NCBI GenBank assembly: GCA_029884335.1
Contig: JAOUIA010000007.1
Span: forward strand, 19,733 to 83,732
DNA length: 64,000 nt
From: Betaproteobacteria bacterium
Lineage (GTDB): Bacteria > Pseudomonadota > Gammaproteobacteria > Burkholderiales > Casimicrobiaceae
Reading direction: 5' to 3'
Shown: in pieces, positions 18,420 to 27,118 of the stretch
How the letters are laid out: each line of letters opens with the position of its first letter
Numbering within the stretch: position 1 is the first letter of the stretch
Translations under genes and position numbers: made by a program
The notes under the pieces: generated by a model
Told to the model about the DNA's origin: nothing
What the model saw: only the letters and a program-made list of their open reading frames with translations
Databases searched by the model: none

Positions 18420-19094
18420 GTGATCGAGGCGATGGACGATTGCTGCACCGACAAGGGCTGCGCCGTCGACTGGCTGCGGGAGCGCCAATCGGCAACCCTG
18501 CGCGTTGCGCTCCTGCTCAACGCCGGGATGTTCCTTGTGGAGATCGTGTCGGGATGGCTCGCCGGGTCCGTGGCCCTGCTCGCCGACTCCCTCGACATGC
18601 TGGGCGACGCCCTCGTCTACGGGTTCAGTCTCTACGTGGTCGCGCGAGGCGCTGTCTGGAAAGCGCGGGCAGCTGTCGCGAAGGCAGCGGTCATGGGGTT
18701 GTTCGGGTTGTTCGTCCTTGCGCAGCTCGTGTACAAGCTGCTCCAACCCCAGCTTCCGGCGGTCGAGGCAATGGGTGCGGTAGGCGCCCTCGCGCTTGTG
18801 GCGAACGGCGTTTGCTTCACCCTGCTCTGGCGGCAGCGTGCCGAGGACATCAACATGCGGTCGGTCTGGCTGTGCACACGGAACGACCTCATTGCAAACG
18901 TCTCGGTACTGTTCGCGGCCCTGGCCGTCTGGATGACCTCTTCGCCCTGGCCGGACGTCGCAGTTGGGGCACTCATCTGCGCCGTATTCCTTCGCTCAGC
19001 GTACCTCGTTGCCCGCGACGCGCGTGCGGATCTGCGGTTGAGTCACGCCCGGCCACCCGTTGCGGCGGAGGTGCCGCAAGCGTCGCGCCGTTGA
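18420..19094 (+). CDS. CDF-like cation efflux transporter (transmembrane domain only)
   Basis: About 224 residues with a Cys-rich N-terminus (MDDCCTDKGCAVD) and six hydrophobic segments. AGSVALLADSLDMLGDALVYG carries the paired Asp/His-type metal-site residues of cation diffusion facilitators, and MRSVWLCTRNDLIANVSVLFAA repeats the pattern. The C-terminal cytoplasmic domain of classic CDF proteins is missing, as in the short CzcD-like transporters found on mobile DNA. GTG 18420 directly follows the attC6 core, so it may be a seventh cassette; ATG 18432 is an alternative start. No convincing attC is seen after its stop. Likely exports Zn2+, Co2+ or a related ion. Confidence 0.82.
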   Translation: MIEAMDDCCTDKGCAVDWLRERQSATLRVALLLNAGMFLVEIVSGWLAGSVALLADSLDMLGDALVYGFSLYVVARGAVWKARAAVAKAAVMGLFGLFVLAQLVYKLLQPQLPAVEAMGAVGALALVANGVCFTLLWRQRAEDINMRSVWLCTRNDLIANVSVLFAALAVWMTSSPWPDVAVGALICAVFLRSAYLVARDARADLRLSHARPPVAAEVPQASRR

Positions 19095-19188
19095 ACGGCA
19101 GCGTCGTGCGACGATGGCTGTCCGCGCCTCCCGCTTCGCTCTTTACTCACCCGGGACCCTGCAGGGCGCCAGCGATAGGAGTTGGAGA

Positions 19189-20613
19189 ATGCGCAGCAAC
19201 TCAATCACCGGTGGCCGGCGACCGATGACCCGCGCGCTGCTTGCGACCTGCTTGGCCTGGCTTGCTTGCGGCGCAGCCTGGGCCGGCACGCTCGAAGGCA
19301 CTGCGGCGTATCGGGAGCGCATCGCGCTGCCGCCCGATGCGGTGTTCGAGGCCGAGCTGCAGGACGTGTCGAAGGCGGACGCGCCGGCGGTGGTGCTCGG
19401 CCGCGCCAGGCTGGACCCGGCCGGGCAGCCGCCGTTCCGCTTTGCCATCGCCTACGACGATGCCGCCGTGAAGGCGGGCCGCCGCTACACGGTGCGCGCG
19501 ACCGTCAGGCACCAGGGACAGCTGATGTTCACGACGGACACACATACCCCGGTATTGGACGGCCGCAACGCGCCGCTCGAACTGCTGCTGGTGTCCGCCC
19601 GCGGCGGCGCGAAGCCAAAGCCGAAGCCGGCGGCAGCCGCGATCGGCACCCTGCCCGCCTCGTACGAAGGCGAACTGCCCGGCGCAAGCAACCCCATCGC
19701 CTGGCACCTCGACCTGATGCCGCAGGGCCGCTACCAGTTGCGCATGACGCACGTCGGCCGTCCGGAGCCCAACCGCTTCGACGACATCGGCCGCTGGATG
19801 CAGGAACGCGACACCGGCCGCATCGTGCTTCGCAGCGCGCGCGAGGCGCGCGTCCATCTGATGCCGGTGGACGGCGGCGCCGCGCTGCGCAAGCTCGACA
19901 CGGCCGGCAAGCCCATCGAGTCCTCCCACAACGATCGACTGGCGCGCCTGCCGAAGTTCGCGCCGATCGAGCCGCGCATGGCGCTCACCGGCATGTTCCG
20001 CTACATGGCCGACGCCGCCGGCATCACGCTGTGCGCCGACGGCCGGCGCCTGCCCGTGGCAATGGAGGCCGACTTCAGGGCGCTCGAGGCCGCGTATCGC
20101 CAGTCGGGGACGAAACCGGGGCAGCCGGTGCTGGTGAGCGTCAATGGCGCGATCGCGCAACGCCCTTCGATGGAGGAGAGCCAGCCGCCGCGCCCGACGC
20201 TGGTCGTCGAGCGCTTCGTCAACGTCTGGCCGCGCGAGACGTGCGGCAACACGCTCGCCGACAGCCCGCTGCGCGGCACCTACTGGAAGCTCGTGCGCCT
20301 GGGCGATGCACCTGTGCCGGCCGGCGCCAGGCAGCGCGAGGCGCACCTGATGCTCGCCAGCGATGCGCTTCGCGTCAGCGGGAGCGGCGGCTGCAACCGA
20401 CTGGCCGGCGGCTTCGAGCTCGACGGCGACAAGTTGCGCTTCAGCCGCGTGGCGGGGACCATGATGGCCTGCGGGGAAGGCATGGAACAGGAGACGCGCT
20501 TCCTCGACGCGTTGGGGCAGGTGGAGAGCTACCGAGTCCGCGGCAGCCACCTCGAGCTGATGGACGCGCAAGGCGTGCCGCGGGCGCGGTTCGAGGCCGT
20601 CGCGATGAAGTAG
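19189..20613 (+). CDS. Exported YbaY/NlpE/META-domain envelope protein
   Basis: 474-residue secreted protein; ATG 19189 follows an AGGAG-rich leader, with a signal peptide TRALLATCLAWLACGAAWA after a short basic stretch. Residues about 40-140 look like a YbaY-type domain (GTAAYRERIALPPDAVFEAEL, then FRFAIAYDDAAVKAGRRYTVRA). The middle has NlpE-like features (ASYEGELPGASNPIAWHLDL, then GRYQLRMTH). The C-terminal 120 residues are a META/HslJ-type domain (LRGTYWKLVRLGDAP, SGSGGCNRLAGGFE, GTMMACGEGMEQE). Such composites are linked to envelope stress and copper or antibiotic tolerance; the exact role is not known. Confidence 0.8.
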   Translation: MRSNSITGGRRPMTRALLATCLAWLACGAAWAGTLEGTAAYRERIALPPDAVFEAELQDVSKADAPAVVLGRARLDPAGQPPFRFAIAYDDAAVKAGRRYTVRATVRHQGQLMFTTDTHTPVLDGRNAPLELLLVSARGGAKPKPKPAAAAIGTLPASYEGELPGASNPIAWHLDLMPQGRYQLRMTHVGRPEPNRFDDIGRWMQERDTGRIVLRSAREARVHLMPVDGGAALRKLDTAGKPIESSHNDRLARLPKFAPIEPRMALTGMFRYMADAAGITLCADGRRLPVAMEADFRALEAAYRQSGTKPGQPVLVSVNGAIAQRPSMEESQPPRPTLVVERFVNVWPRETCGNTLADSPLRGTYWKLVRLGDAPVPAGARQREAHLMLASDALRVSGSGGCNRLAGGFELDGDKLRFSRVAGTMMACGEGMEQETRFLDALGQVESYRVRGSHLELMDAQGVPRARFEAVAMK

Positions 20614-20713
20614 CGGTTCCTTCAAGCCGGCCGCGGCGGGGCGTGACGCGGCGAATCGCCGGCAACGCCCACCGGTGTGCGGTCGAGACCATCAGTCTGG
20701 AAAGGGATAGGGA

Positions 20714-21166
20714 ATGGCAAAGGCACTTCGGGCAGCTGTGATCGCAATGCTCCTCGCTTCCGCCACCGATGTCTCGGCGCAGGAGCGCTTCGTCGCGAAG
20801 CTCACGCTGCCGGACGGCAGGACGGCGGTCGTCGCGGAGGGCGACTTCGAGGCCCGGTCGACCGGCAGCTTCAGCGTGCGGCTCTACGATGCCGCGGCGG
20901 CGCCGGACGAAACGACGTTCTTTGCTTCGGGCCTCATTCGCGCTCGCGACGGAGTCGTCGAGAAGGTCGTCCTCGCGGACGTCGACGGCGATCGGCAGCC
21001 GGAAGTGGTCGTCGTCGTGCGATCCGCAGGCACCGGCAGCTACCTCTCGGCGCACGCCTTCGCTACCGGGAAGGGCAAGCTGGCGTTTCGCGCGACGGTG
21101 GACGGCCTCGCCGCGGACGCCGACCCGGTAGCGGCCCTGCGGAAGTCCCGGACAGCGAAGAAGTGA
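20714..21166 (+). CDS. PliI-like periplasmic lysozyme inhibitor
   Basis: 150 residues with signal peptide (AAVIAMLLASATDVSAQ). The mature part FVAKLTLPDGRTAVVAEGDFEARSTGSFSVRLY, followed by RDGVVEKVVLADVDGDRQPEVVVVVRSAGTGSYLSAHAF, matches the PliI inhibitor of invertebrate-type lysozymes; the SxGxY loop (SAGTGSY) is the segment known to enter the lysozyme active site. It would protect peptidoglycan in the periplasm. ATG 20714 has a weak AGGGA box upstream. Confidence 0.72.
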   Translation: MAKALRAAVIAMLLASATDVSAQERFVAKLTLPDGRTAVVAEGDFEARSTGSFSVRLYDAAAAPDETTFFASGLIRARDGVVEKVVLADVDGDRQPEVVVVVRSAGTGSYLSAHAFATGKGKLAFRATVDGLAADADPVAALRKSRTAKK

Positions 21167-21457
21167 TCCGACGCCACCGACGGCCGGTCGCGGCGAAGGA
21201 TCCTCCACGCCGCCCGCTGCCGGCACGCTCCGGCGCTGGACAATCGCCGCGGGCGCTTCGTCATCGCCGCGAGGTCGTGCGTGCACCGGGTTGCCCCGGT
21301 GAGACGGCGGCTCGGCACGTGACGCAGTCGAGCGCGAGGCCCGGCCGGCCCGGGTAACGGCCGCCCGTGGCCAGACGTCCGTGCACGTCCACGTGTCGAT
21401 TGCTGCGCGACGCAGTACAGTTTCCTCTCCGATCAACTCCGTTGCACGAGAACCCCA

Positions 21458-21736
21458 TTGCGCTACGTCTACTGGATCCTCGCCGTCCCGACCGCCCTGG
21501 CGGCGTGCCTGGTCATCCTCCTCACGGTCGCGGGCGAGAATCTCAGCCGCAGCACCCCGTGGTGGGTGTCCCTGGCGGCCAGTTCGGGCGTCCTTGCCCT
21601 GCTCTGGTGGGGCCACGTCCTGGCCACGCGCAAGGGTCGCCCCGGGGCCGGATCCCTCCTGGTCGCCGCTTCGTGGCTGTTCTTCTTCACCGTCGTCCTC
21701 GTCAACGGCCTGCTGCGGCAGCGCACGTGGCAGTAG
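21458..21736 (+). CDS. Small integral membrane protein, unknown
   Basis: 92 residues from TTG 21458, with three hydrophobic segments (YWILAVPTALAACLVILLTV, WWVSLAASSGVLALLWWGHVL and LLVAASWLFFFTVVLVNGLL). Codon use is typical of this genome, which supports a real gene, but no family was recognised and there is no strong ribosome-binding site. The 290 bp before it (21167-21457) hold nothing recognisable. Confidence 0.55.
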   Translation: MRYVYWILAVPTALAACLVILLTVAGENLSRSTPWWVSLAASSGVLALLWWGHVLATRKGRPGAGSLLVAASWLFFFTVVLVNGLLRQRTWQ

Positions 21737-21874
21737 CGCATTCGGGGCGCCGACGACACGATCCGCCGCGCGAGCGGGCCTGCCGTGCGACAGGCATGCG
21801 GCGGAGGCGACGCGACCGGCGGACCGCAGACAGTTCCTCATCCATCGACCGAACGCACAGGAGCGACCGACGCC

Positions 21875-22225
21875 ATGTGGACGTACGCGATCAAGATCGC
21901 AGTGACCGCCGTCGTTGCAGTCGCCGTCGCCGAGGTCGCGAAGCGAAGCCCGGTGTGGGCGGCACTGCTCGCCTCGCTCCCGCTGACGTCGATCCTCGCC
22001 TTCGTCTGGCTTTATGCCGACACCGGCGATAGCGAGCGCGTGGCGGAGCTCGCGCAGGGCATCCTGTGGCTCGTGCTGCCTTCGCTGGTGCTGTTCGTCG
22101 CGTTGCCGCTGATGCTGCGTGCCGGCTGGAGCTTCTGGGCGAGCCTCGCCTCGTCATGCGCCGCGACCGCCGGGGCGTACCTCGCGATGGTCTGGATCCT
22201 CGGCCGGATGGGCATACGTGCGTGA
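21875..22225 (+). CDS. DUF3147-like membrane protein
   Basis: 116 residues, four predicted membrane segments: KIAVTAVVAVAVAEVAKR, VWAALLASLPLTSILAFVWLY, GILWLVLPSLVLFVALPLML and SFWASLASSCAATAGAYLAMVW. The RSPVWAALLASLPLTSI segment is characteristic of the DUF3147 family. ATG 21875 has an AGGAG box upstream. Its stop overlaps the GTG start of the following GNAT gene, suggesting coupling. Function unknown. Confidence 0.75.
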   Translation: MWTYAIKIAVTAVVAVAVAEVAKRSPVWAALLASLPLTSILAFVWLYADTGDSERVAELAQGILWLVLPSLVLFVALPLMLRAGWSFWASLASSCAATAGAYLAMVWILGRMGIRA

Positions 22226-22793
22226 CGCGGACGACGCGAGCCGAAGCGCATCGAAGCACGGCCACGACCAAAGCGTCGTCCTGCGCACGCCATCGCTGGT
22301 CCTGCGCAGGCTCCGCCTGACCGACGCGCCCCGCATCTTCGAGCTCAGCCGGGAAGCAACGCTCAGGGAACGGATCCCCGACCAGGTGTACCGCGACGAA
22401 CGCGAGGCCAGGGGAGTCCTGCGCCACCTCGTTGCCCAGTACGCGGTCGCCGATCCGCGCTCGGCCCCCTACGTGCTCGCGATCGATCTCGGCACGCCGA
22501 ACGAACTCGTCGGGCACGTCGGCTTCAGTCCTCTCGCAGGCGAGGTCGAGATCGGCTACGCGATCGCGATGGCGCATCAGGGACGCGGACGGGCCACGGA
22601 GGGCGTCGGCGCGGCCGCGCAGTGGGCGCTCCGGACGTTCGCGCTGCAGTCGATCGTCGGCGTTGTGGCGGCGGACAACGCGGCATCGTGCAAGGTGCTC
22701 GAGCGCTGCGGCTTCCTGCTGGAGCGCGAAGGCGAGAGAATGCTGCACCGCAGGCCGCAGTCGGCGAGGTTGTACCGCCTTGCGGGTGGATAG
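22218..22793 (+). CDS. GNAT-family acetyltransferase (RimJ/RimL type)
   Basis: 191 residues from GTG 22218. TPSLVLRRLRLTDAPRIFELS is the RimJ/RimL-like opening; HQGRGRATEGVGAAAQWAL is the acetyl-CoA loop and AADNAASCKVLERCGFLLERE the conserved C-terminal Asn region. GTG is used because it overlaps the upstream stop by a few bases; longer frames upstream would run through the DUF3147 gene. Likely acetylates a protein N-terminus or a small amine; target unknown. Confidence 0.82.
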   Translation: MRDADDASRSASKHGHDQSVVLRTPSLVLRRLRLTDAPRIFELSREATLRERIPDQVYRDEREARGVLRHLVAQYAVADPRSAPYVLAIDLGTPNELVGHVGFSPLAGEVEIGYAIAMAHQGRGRATEGVGAAAQWALRTFALQSIVGVVAADNAASCKVLERCGFLLEREGERMLHRRPQSARLYRLAGG

Positions 22794-22874
22794 GGGGCCG
22801 CGCGCGACGGGAGACGATTGCGCAACACGGGGCGGTTGTGGCGAAATGCCACGCCACCGGACAGGAATGCCCCG

Positions 22875-23336
22875 ATGCACCGACTGGAGTTGCGGATTCC
22901 GCCTCTCGCCCTCGCCGCGGCATTCGCGGGCGCGATCGCACTGGCGTCCGCGCACGCGCCCCTGCTGCGCCTGCCGTTCCCGGGACGCCGGCTCGTCGCG
23001 GCGTCGCTCGCGATCGCCGGCCTCGCCGTCGCGCTGGCCGGCGTCGTGCAGTTCAGGCGGGCGCGCACGACGGTCGATCCCACGTCGCCGGAGCGGACAA
23101 CGGCGATCGTCACCTCCGGCCTCTACCGCTGGAGCCGCAATCCGATGTACCTCGGCATGGCGCTGATGCTCCTCGGCGCGGCCGCCTGGGCGTCCACGCT
23201 CGCCGGTTACCTGCTGGTCGCGGCCTTCTGCGCCTATCTCACGCGGTTCCAGATCGTCCCCGAAGAGCGCGCGCTTGCGGTTGCGTTCGGCCATGAGTTC
23301 GAGCGGTACGCGGCAACGGTGCGGAGGTGGATTTGA
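22875..23336 (+). CDS. Isoprenylcysteine carboxyl methyltransferase (ICMT/PEMT-like) membrane protein
   Basis: 153-residue membrane protein with four hydrophobic segments. The C-terminal half holds the ICMT/PEMT signature: TSGLYRWSRNPMYLGMALMLLGAA and later FQIVPEERALAVAFGHEFERYAATVRRW. These enzymes methylate isoprenoid or phospholipid substrates with SAM; bacterial members are mostly uncharacterised. ATG 22875 has an ACAGGAA box upstream. Confidence 0.87.
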   Translation: MHRLELRIPPLALAAAFAGAIALASAHAPLLRLPFPGRRLVAASLAIAGLAVALAGVVQFRRARTTVDPTSPERTTAIVTSGLYRWSRNPMYLGMALMLLGAAAWASTLAGYLLVAAFCAYLTRFQIVPEERALAVAFGHEFERYAATVRRWI

Positions 23337-23364
23337 CCCCTGCAAAGAAGCCTGGAGGCATTGC

Positions 23365-23844
23365 ATGAGCGCCGGGGAGGTACTCGCGCTGCGCCGCGAG
23401 GGCAAGCACGAGGAAGCGCGCGAGCTTGCGGTCGCCCTCGTGCAGGCGGCGCCCGGCGACGCCGAGCTCCAGTACGAGACCGCGTGCGTCCACGACTACC
23501 TCGGGCTGGAAGCGGAAGCCGTTCCCTTCTACCGCGCTGCGCTCGCCGGACGTCTCGACCCGGCGCGCCGGCGGGGGGCGTTCCTGGGCCTGGGCAGCAC
23601 GCTCCGGGTGCTGGGACAGTATCCGGAGTCGGAGGAAGTGCTGGCCACGGGACTGGGGGAATTCCCGGACGCCAACGAGCTCAAGGTCTTCCTGGCGATG
23701 ACGCTGCACAACCTCGGCCGGAGCAAGGACGCGGTGGAGCTGCTGCTGCGGCTCGTCGCGGCGACCAGCGCGGATCCGGAGGTGCGCGCCTACGGCGGCG
23801 CCATCGACTTCTACGCGCAGGACGTCGAGCGCACCTGGCCCTAG
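23365..23844 (+). CDS. Tetratricopeptide-repeat protein
   Basis: 159 soluble residues forming TPR-like helix pairs: EVLALRREGKHEEARELAVALVQAAPGDAEL, LGLEAEAVPFYRAALAGRLDP, LRVLGQYPESEEVLATGLGEFPD and LHNLGRSKDAVELLLRLVAATS. Resembles bacterial DUF/TPR scaffolds of about 120-160 aa. The ATG at 23365 follows a GGAGG box (23354-23358). Partner unknown. Confidence 0.8.
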   Translation: MSAGEVLALRREGKHEEARELAVALVQAAPGDAELQYETACVHDYLGLEAEAVPFYRAALAGRLDPARRRGAFLGLGSTLRVLGQYPESEEVLATGLGEFPDANELKVFLAMTLHNLGRSKDAVELLLRLVAATSADPEVRAYGGAIDFYAQDVERTWP

Positions 23845-23996
23845 ATCGATGCGAGCGGCGTTCGGGAGCGCGGTGCATGCCGCAACGTCGATGCAGCCCT
23901 TCGCTGCGGCGAACGGGACTTGCGCCGGGGGCGCTCGCGCAGCAGACTCGCGACGCCGGTCGCGCGCGACCACCCGGCATCCGGAAGAAGAACCTC

Positions 23997-24443
23997 ATGG
24001 CCACAGGCACCGTCCGCCTCCACCGCGTGCTCCGCGCGCCGCCGGAGCGCGTTTATCGCGCGTTCATCGACCCCGACGCGATGGCGAAGTGGCTGCCGCC
24101 GCACGGCTTCACCGGCAAGGTCCATCACCTCGACGCGCGGGTCGGCGGCAGCTACCGGATGTCGTTCACGAACCTCTCGACGGGTGCGAGCCACTCGTTC
24201 GGCGGCGAGTACCTCGAGCTGGTCCCGCACGAGCTGATCCGCCACACGGACAGGTTCGACGACGCCAACCTGCCCGGGACGATGCAGGTCGCCGTGTCGT
24301 TGCGGAAGGCGTTCTGCGGCACCGAACTCGACATCCTGCAGGAGGGCATCCCCGAGGCCATTCCCCTGCAGGCCTGCTACCTCGGTTGGCAGGAGTCGCT
24401 CGCGCTCCTCGCGATGCTCGTCGAGGCGGAGATTCCCGGCTGA
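23997..24443 (+). CDS. SRPBCC/AHSA1-like ligand-binding protein
   Basis: 148 residues of the START/AHSA1 fold: VRLHRVLRAPPERVYRAFIDPDAMAKWLPP, GGSYRMSFTN, FGGEYLELVPHELIRHTDRF and the C-terminal helix CYLGWQESLALLAMLVEAEIPG. These proteins bind hydrophobic small molecules. Weak upstream GAAGAAGA box. In-frame sequence after its stop (to 24603) keeps coding-like composition but has no start codon of its own. Confidence 0.85.
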   Translation: MATGTVRLHRVLRAPPERVYRAFIDPDAMAKWLPPHGFTGKVHHLDARVGGSYRMSFTNLSTGASHSFGGEYLELVPHELIRHTDRFDDANLPGTMQVAVSLRKAFCGTELDILQEGIPEAIPLQACYLGWQESLALLAMLVEAEIPG

Positions 24444-24618
24444 GCATGCGTCGCGGGCACGGTCATCGCCGCCGCGCGGGTGCCGCTGCACTGCCGCGTC
24501 GACTCGCGACCATCGCCCGCGGGTATCGCGCCGGTCGGCGATCCGGCGAAAGACTTCCCGGCGATCGTGCAGGACGGGAAGATCCGCAGCAACCTGAGAA
24601 ACTGACCGTCGACAGGCC

Positions 24619-25077
24619 ATGCTGATCCGCGTCGACGACCTCGCCGGCCCCGAGATCCGCGCGCTGCTCGAGGAGCACCTGCGCTCGATGCACGAGCTCT
24701 CGCCGCCGGAGAGCGTGCACGCGCTCGACCTCGCGGCATTGCGCAGGCCCGGGATCACGTTCTGGACGGCCTGGTCGGACGGAACGCTGCTCGGCTGCGG
24801 CGCGCTCAAGGAGCTCGATCCCCGGCACGGCGAGGTGAAGTCGATGCGCACGGCCATGTCGCACCGCCGCAGCGGCGTCGGCCGCGCGATGCTCGAGCAC
24901 ATCGTCGCCGAGGCCCGCTCGCGCGCCTATGCTCGCCTCAGCCTGGAGACCGGATCGATGGACGCCTTCCTGCCCGCGCGGCGACTCTACGAGAGCTTCG
25001 GCTTCAGCTACTGCGCGCCGTTCGCGGACTACGCCGAGGACCCGCACAGCGTGTTCATGACGCGCACGCTCGGGTAG
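24619..25077 (+). CDS. GNAT-family N-acetyltransferase
   Basis: 152 residues; YsnE/YafP-like GNAT with HLRSMHELSPPESVHALDL near the start, WSDGTLLGCGALKELDPRHGEVKSMRT as the central strands, HRRSGVGRAMLEHIVAEAR as the acetyl-CoA loop and ARRLYESFGFSYCAPFADY at the end. Single gene, plus strand. Target unknown. Confidence 0.87.
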   Translation: MLIRVDDLAGPEIRALLEEHLRSMHELSPPESVHALDLAALRRPGITFWTAWSDGTLLGCGALKELDPRHGEVKSMRTAMSHRRSGVGRAMLEHIVAEARSRAYARLSLETGSMDAFLPARRLYESFGFSYCAPFADYAEDPHSVFMTRTLG

Positions 25078-25196
25078 CCGGGAACGGTCGGGCGATCCTC
25101 GCGGCGACGCGGCCCGCAATCCGGGTTCCCGGGGCAACGGAATCGGGCGCGTTGGGGTACGCTACGCGCTGCCGCGTCAGCGTCGAGGAGGCGCAC

Positions 25197-25583
25197 GTGA
25201 AGCGAGTCACCGGCATCGGAGGCATCTTCTTCAAGGCGAGGGACCCGGCGGCGCTGCGCGCCTGGTACAAGCGCCACCTCGGCATCGACGTGCAGGACTG
25301 GGGCGGCGCGGTGTTCCGCTGGGCCGACGACGCGGGCAACCCCGTGCCGGGCACGACGGTCTGGAACGTCAATGCCGCCGACAGCGACTACTTCGCGCCG
25401 AGCACCTCGCCGTTCATGATCAACTACCGCGTCGCGGACCTTGCCGGCCTGCTGCAGGCGCTGCGCAGCGAAGGCTGCAAGGTCGTCGACCGGACCGAGG
25501 ACTCCGAGTACGGGAAGTTCGGCTGGGTCGTCGATCCGGAGGGCAACAAGGTCGAGCTCTGGCAGCCGCCGGAAGGGCAGTGA
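25197..25583 (+). CDS. VOC-superfamily protein (glyoxalase-like)
   Basis: 128 residues: TGIGGIFFKARDPAALRAWYKRHLGID, then INYRVADLAGLLQALRSEG and YGKFGWVVDPEGNKVELWQPP with the terminal metal-ligand Glu. GTG 25197 is chosen because GAGGAGG lies 5 bases upstream; an in-frame ATG 45 bases further up has none. Likely an enzyme or binding protein for a small electrophile; substrate unknown. Confidence 0.86.
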   Translation: MKRVTGIGGIFFKARDPAALRAWYKRHLGIDVQDWGGAVFRWADDAGNPVPGTTVWNVNAADSDYFAPSTSPFMINYRVADLAGLLQALRSEGCKVVDRTEDSEYGKFGWVVDPEGNKVELWQPPEGQ

Positions 25584-25641
25584 GGCACCGCCGGGTCGTC
25601 TCACGCCGCGCAACCACGCTTTTCACGCGAAGGCGCAATCC

Positions 25642-26433
25642 ATGCAGTGGTCCGTGCCGTGTGCAGTTCTTCTCGTCGCCGCCCTCGCCTGGCCCGCCGA
25701 GGCGCCGGCGCAGCAGGCGGTTGCCGCCGAGATCGCGCCGTCGGGTCGGTTGCGCGTCGGATTCCAGACGGGGAGCCCGATCCTGGCGAAGCGGGCGCCA
25801 GACGGCAGCGTGGGCGGCGTCGTCGTCGACCTCGGCCGTTTCATCGCCGAGCGGCTCGGCTTGCCGTTCGATGCCGTTGTCTACGCCAACCAGGAGGCGT
25901 ACGCACAAAGCTTCGGCAAGGGCGAGTGGGACCTCGTCATCGGTGTGCGCAGCGCGGCGGCCGAGGAGAAGACCGACATGAGCCCCGACTTCATGCTGGC
26001 CGACGCGATGTACGTCGCCGCCCCCGGGCGCGAGTACGGCGACGTGGCCGCGATCGACCGGGCGGGCGTCAAGGTGGGCGTCTCGCGAGGCGGCGGCTCG
26101 GACCAGTTCCTCACCCGCGCCTTGAAGCTCGCGCAAGTGGTGCGCGTGCCCGGCGGCGTGCCGAACGCGGTGGAGGCGCTGCGCTCCGGCGCGGCGGACG
26201 TCTGGGCCGCGAATCCCGTCACGCTGCGCGAGATCGAGGACGCGCTGCCCGGTACCCGCATCGTCCCCGGCGCGTGGACGACGGGCAGGTACGCCGCGTC
26301 GCTTCCCAAGGGGCGCTCGACCGCAGCCCGCGACAGGCTCGCGGCGATCATCGACGAGGCCAAGCGGTCCGGCGTCGTGCAACGGGCCATCGACCGGGAA
26401 GGATTCAAGGGCGTCCGCGTCGCGCCGGGTTGA
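25642..26433 (+). CDS. Periplasmic amino-acid-type ABC substrate-binding protein
   Basis: 263 residues with signal peptide (VPCAVLLVAALAWPAEAPAQQ). SBP_bac_3 features: LRVGFQTGSPILAKRAPDGSVGGVVVDLGRFIAERLG, WDLVIGVRSAAAEEKTDMSPDFMLA, and VKVGVSRGGGSDQFLTRAL. As with the receptors at 2284 and 3347, no permease or ATPase genes are adjacent. Ligand unknown. Confidence 0.83.
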   Translation: MQWSVPCAVLLVAALAWPAEAPAQQAVAAEIAPSGRLRVGFQTGSPILAKRAPDGSVGGVVVDLGRFIAERLGLPFDAVVYANQEAYAQSFGKGEWDLVIGVRSAAAEEKTDMSPDFMLADAMYVAAPGREYGDVAAIDRAGVKVGVSRGGGSDQFLTRALKLAQVVRVPGGVPNAVEALRSGAADVWAANPVTLREIEDALPGTRIVPGAWTTGRYAASLPKGRSTAARDRLAAIIDEAKRSGVVQRAIDREGFKGVRVAPG

Positions 26434-26479
26434 GCCGGCCCCGGTACAGCGAGTTTCGATCCCGCTCACGCTCCACGCC

Positions 26480-27049
26480 ATGGCAGTCATCACTTGCGCG
26501 CCGCTCACCGCAGATCGGCTGGCCGACTACCTCGCGTTCTTCGACACGAGGGCATTCACCGACAACCCGCGCTGGGCCGGCTGCTACTGCTACTTCCCGG
26601 TGCACGACCCGCGGCAAGTCGAGTGGGAGAAGCGCACGGCCGCGGAGAACCGCGCCGACGTCGCCGCCTGCATTCGCGCCGGCACCACCTCGGGGTTCCT
26701 CGCCTACCGCGACGGCGAGGTCGTGGGCTGGTGCCACGCCGGTCCGTGGTCGACGTACCCGATGTTCCGCGACCAGCCGGAACCGGACGGCGCGACGCTC
26801 GGCGTCGTCTTCTGCTTCGTCGTCGCACCCGAAGCGCGCGGCCAGGGCGTGGCCACCGCGCTGCTCGCCGCAGCCTGCGACGGGCTGCGCGCGCGGGGGA
26901 TGAAGGAAGTGCAGGCCAAGCCGACGCGCGGCGCCGAGGGCGCCGCGGCCAACTACTACGGGCCGCTGTCGATGTATCTCGCCGCAGGCTTCCGCATCGT
27001 GCGCGAGTCCGCCGACGGCGACGTCTTCGTACGCAAGGCGCTCGCCTGA
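26480..27049 (+). CDS. GNAT-family N-acetyltransferase
   Basis: 189 residues; the N-terminal WAGCYCYFPVHDP Cys-rich strand, GFLAYRDGEVVGWCHAGP, and FVVAPEARGQGVATALLAAACDGL acetyl-CoA loop match a GNAT subgroup often seen in soil bacteria. C-terminus YYGPLSMYLAAGFRIVRES is the usual end strand. Target unknown. Confidence 0.87.
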   Translation: MAVITCAPLTADRLADYLAFFDTRAFTDNPRWAGCYCYFPVHDPRQVEWEKRTAAENRADVAACIRAGTTSGFLAYRDGEVVGWCHAGPWSTYPMFRDQPEPDGATLGVVFCFVVAPEARGQGVATALLAAACDGLRARGMKEVQAKPTRGAEGAAANYYGPLSMYLAAGFRIVRESADGDVFVRKALA

Positions 27050-27118
27050 TGGCAGGCCACGGGGTTGCTCGCCGCCGCGCCGACGCGACGCCTGTTGCAT
27101 GACCGAAAAGGAAGCGCG

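Noticed and set aside
19090..19096. GTTGAAC at the end of the cation-transporter gene as a seventh attC core
   Set aside because: Fits GTTRRRY but no paired left core or inner boxes are found upstream; likely chance.
24447..24603. Coding-like stretch after the SRPBCC gene (ends VQDGKIRSNLRN)
   Set aside because: In frame with the upstream gene but after its stop, with no own start codon or motif; could be a gene remnant but cannot be supported.
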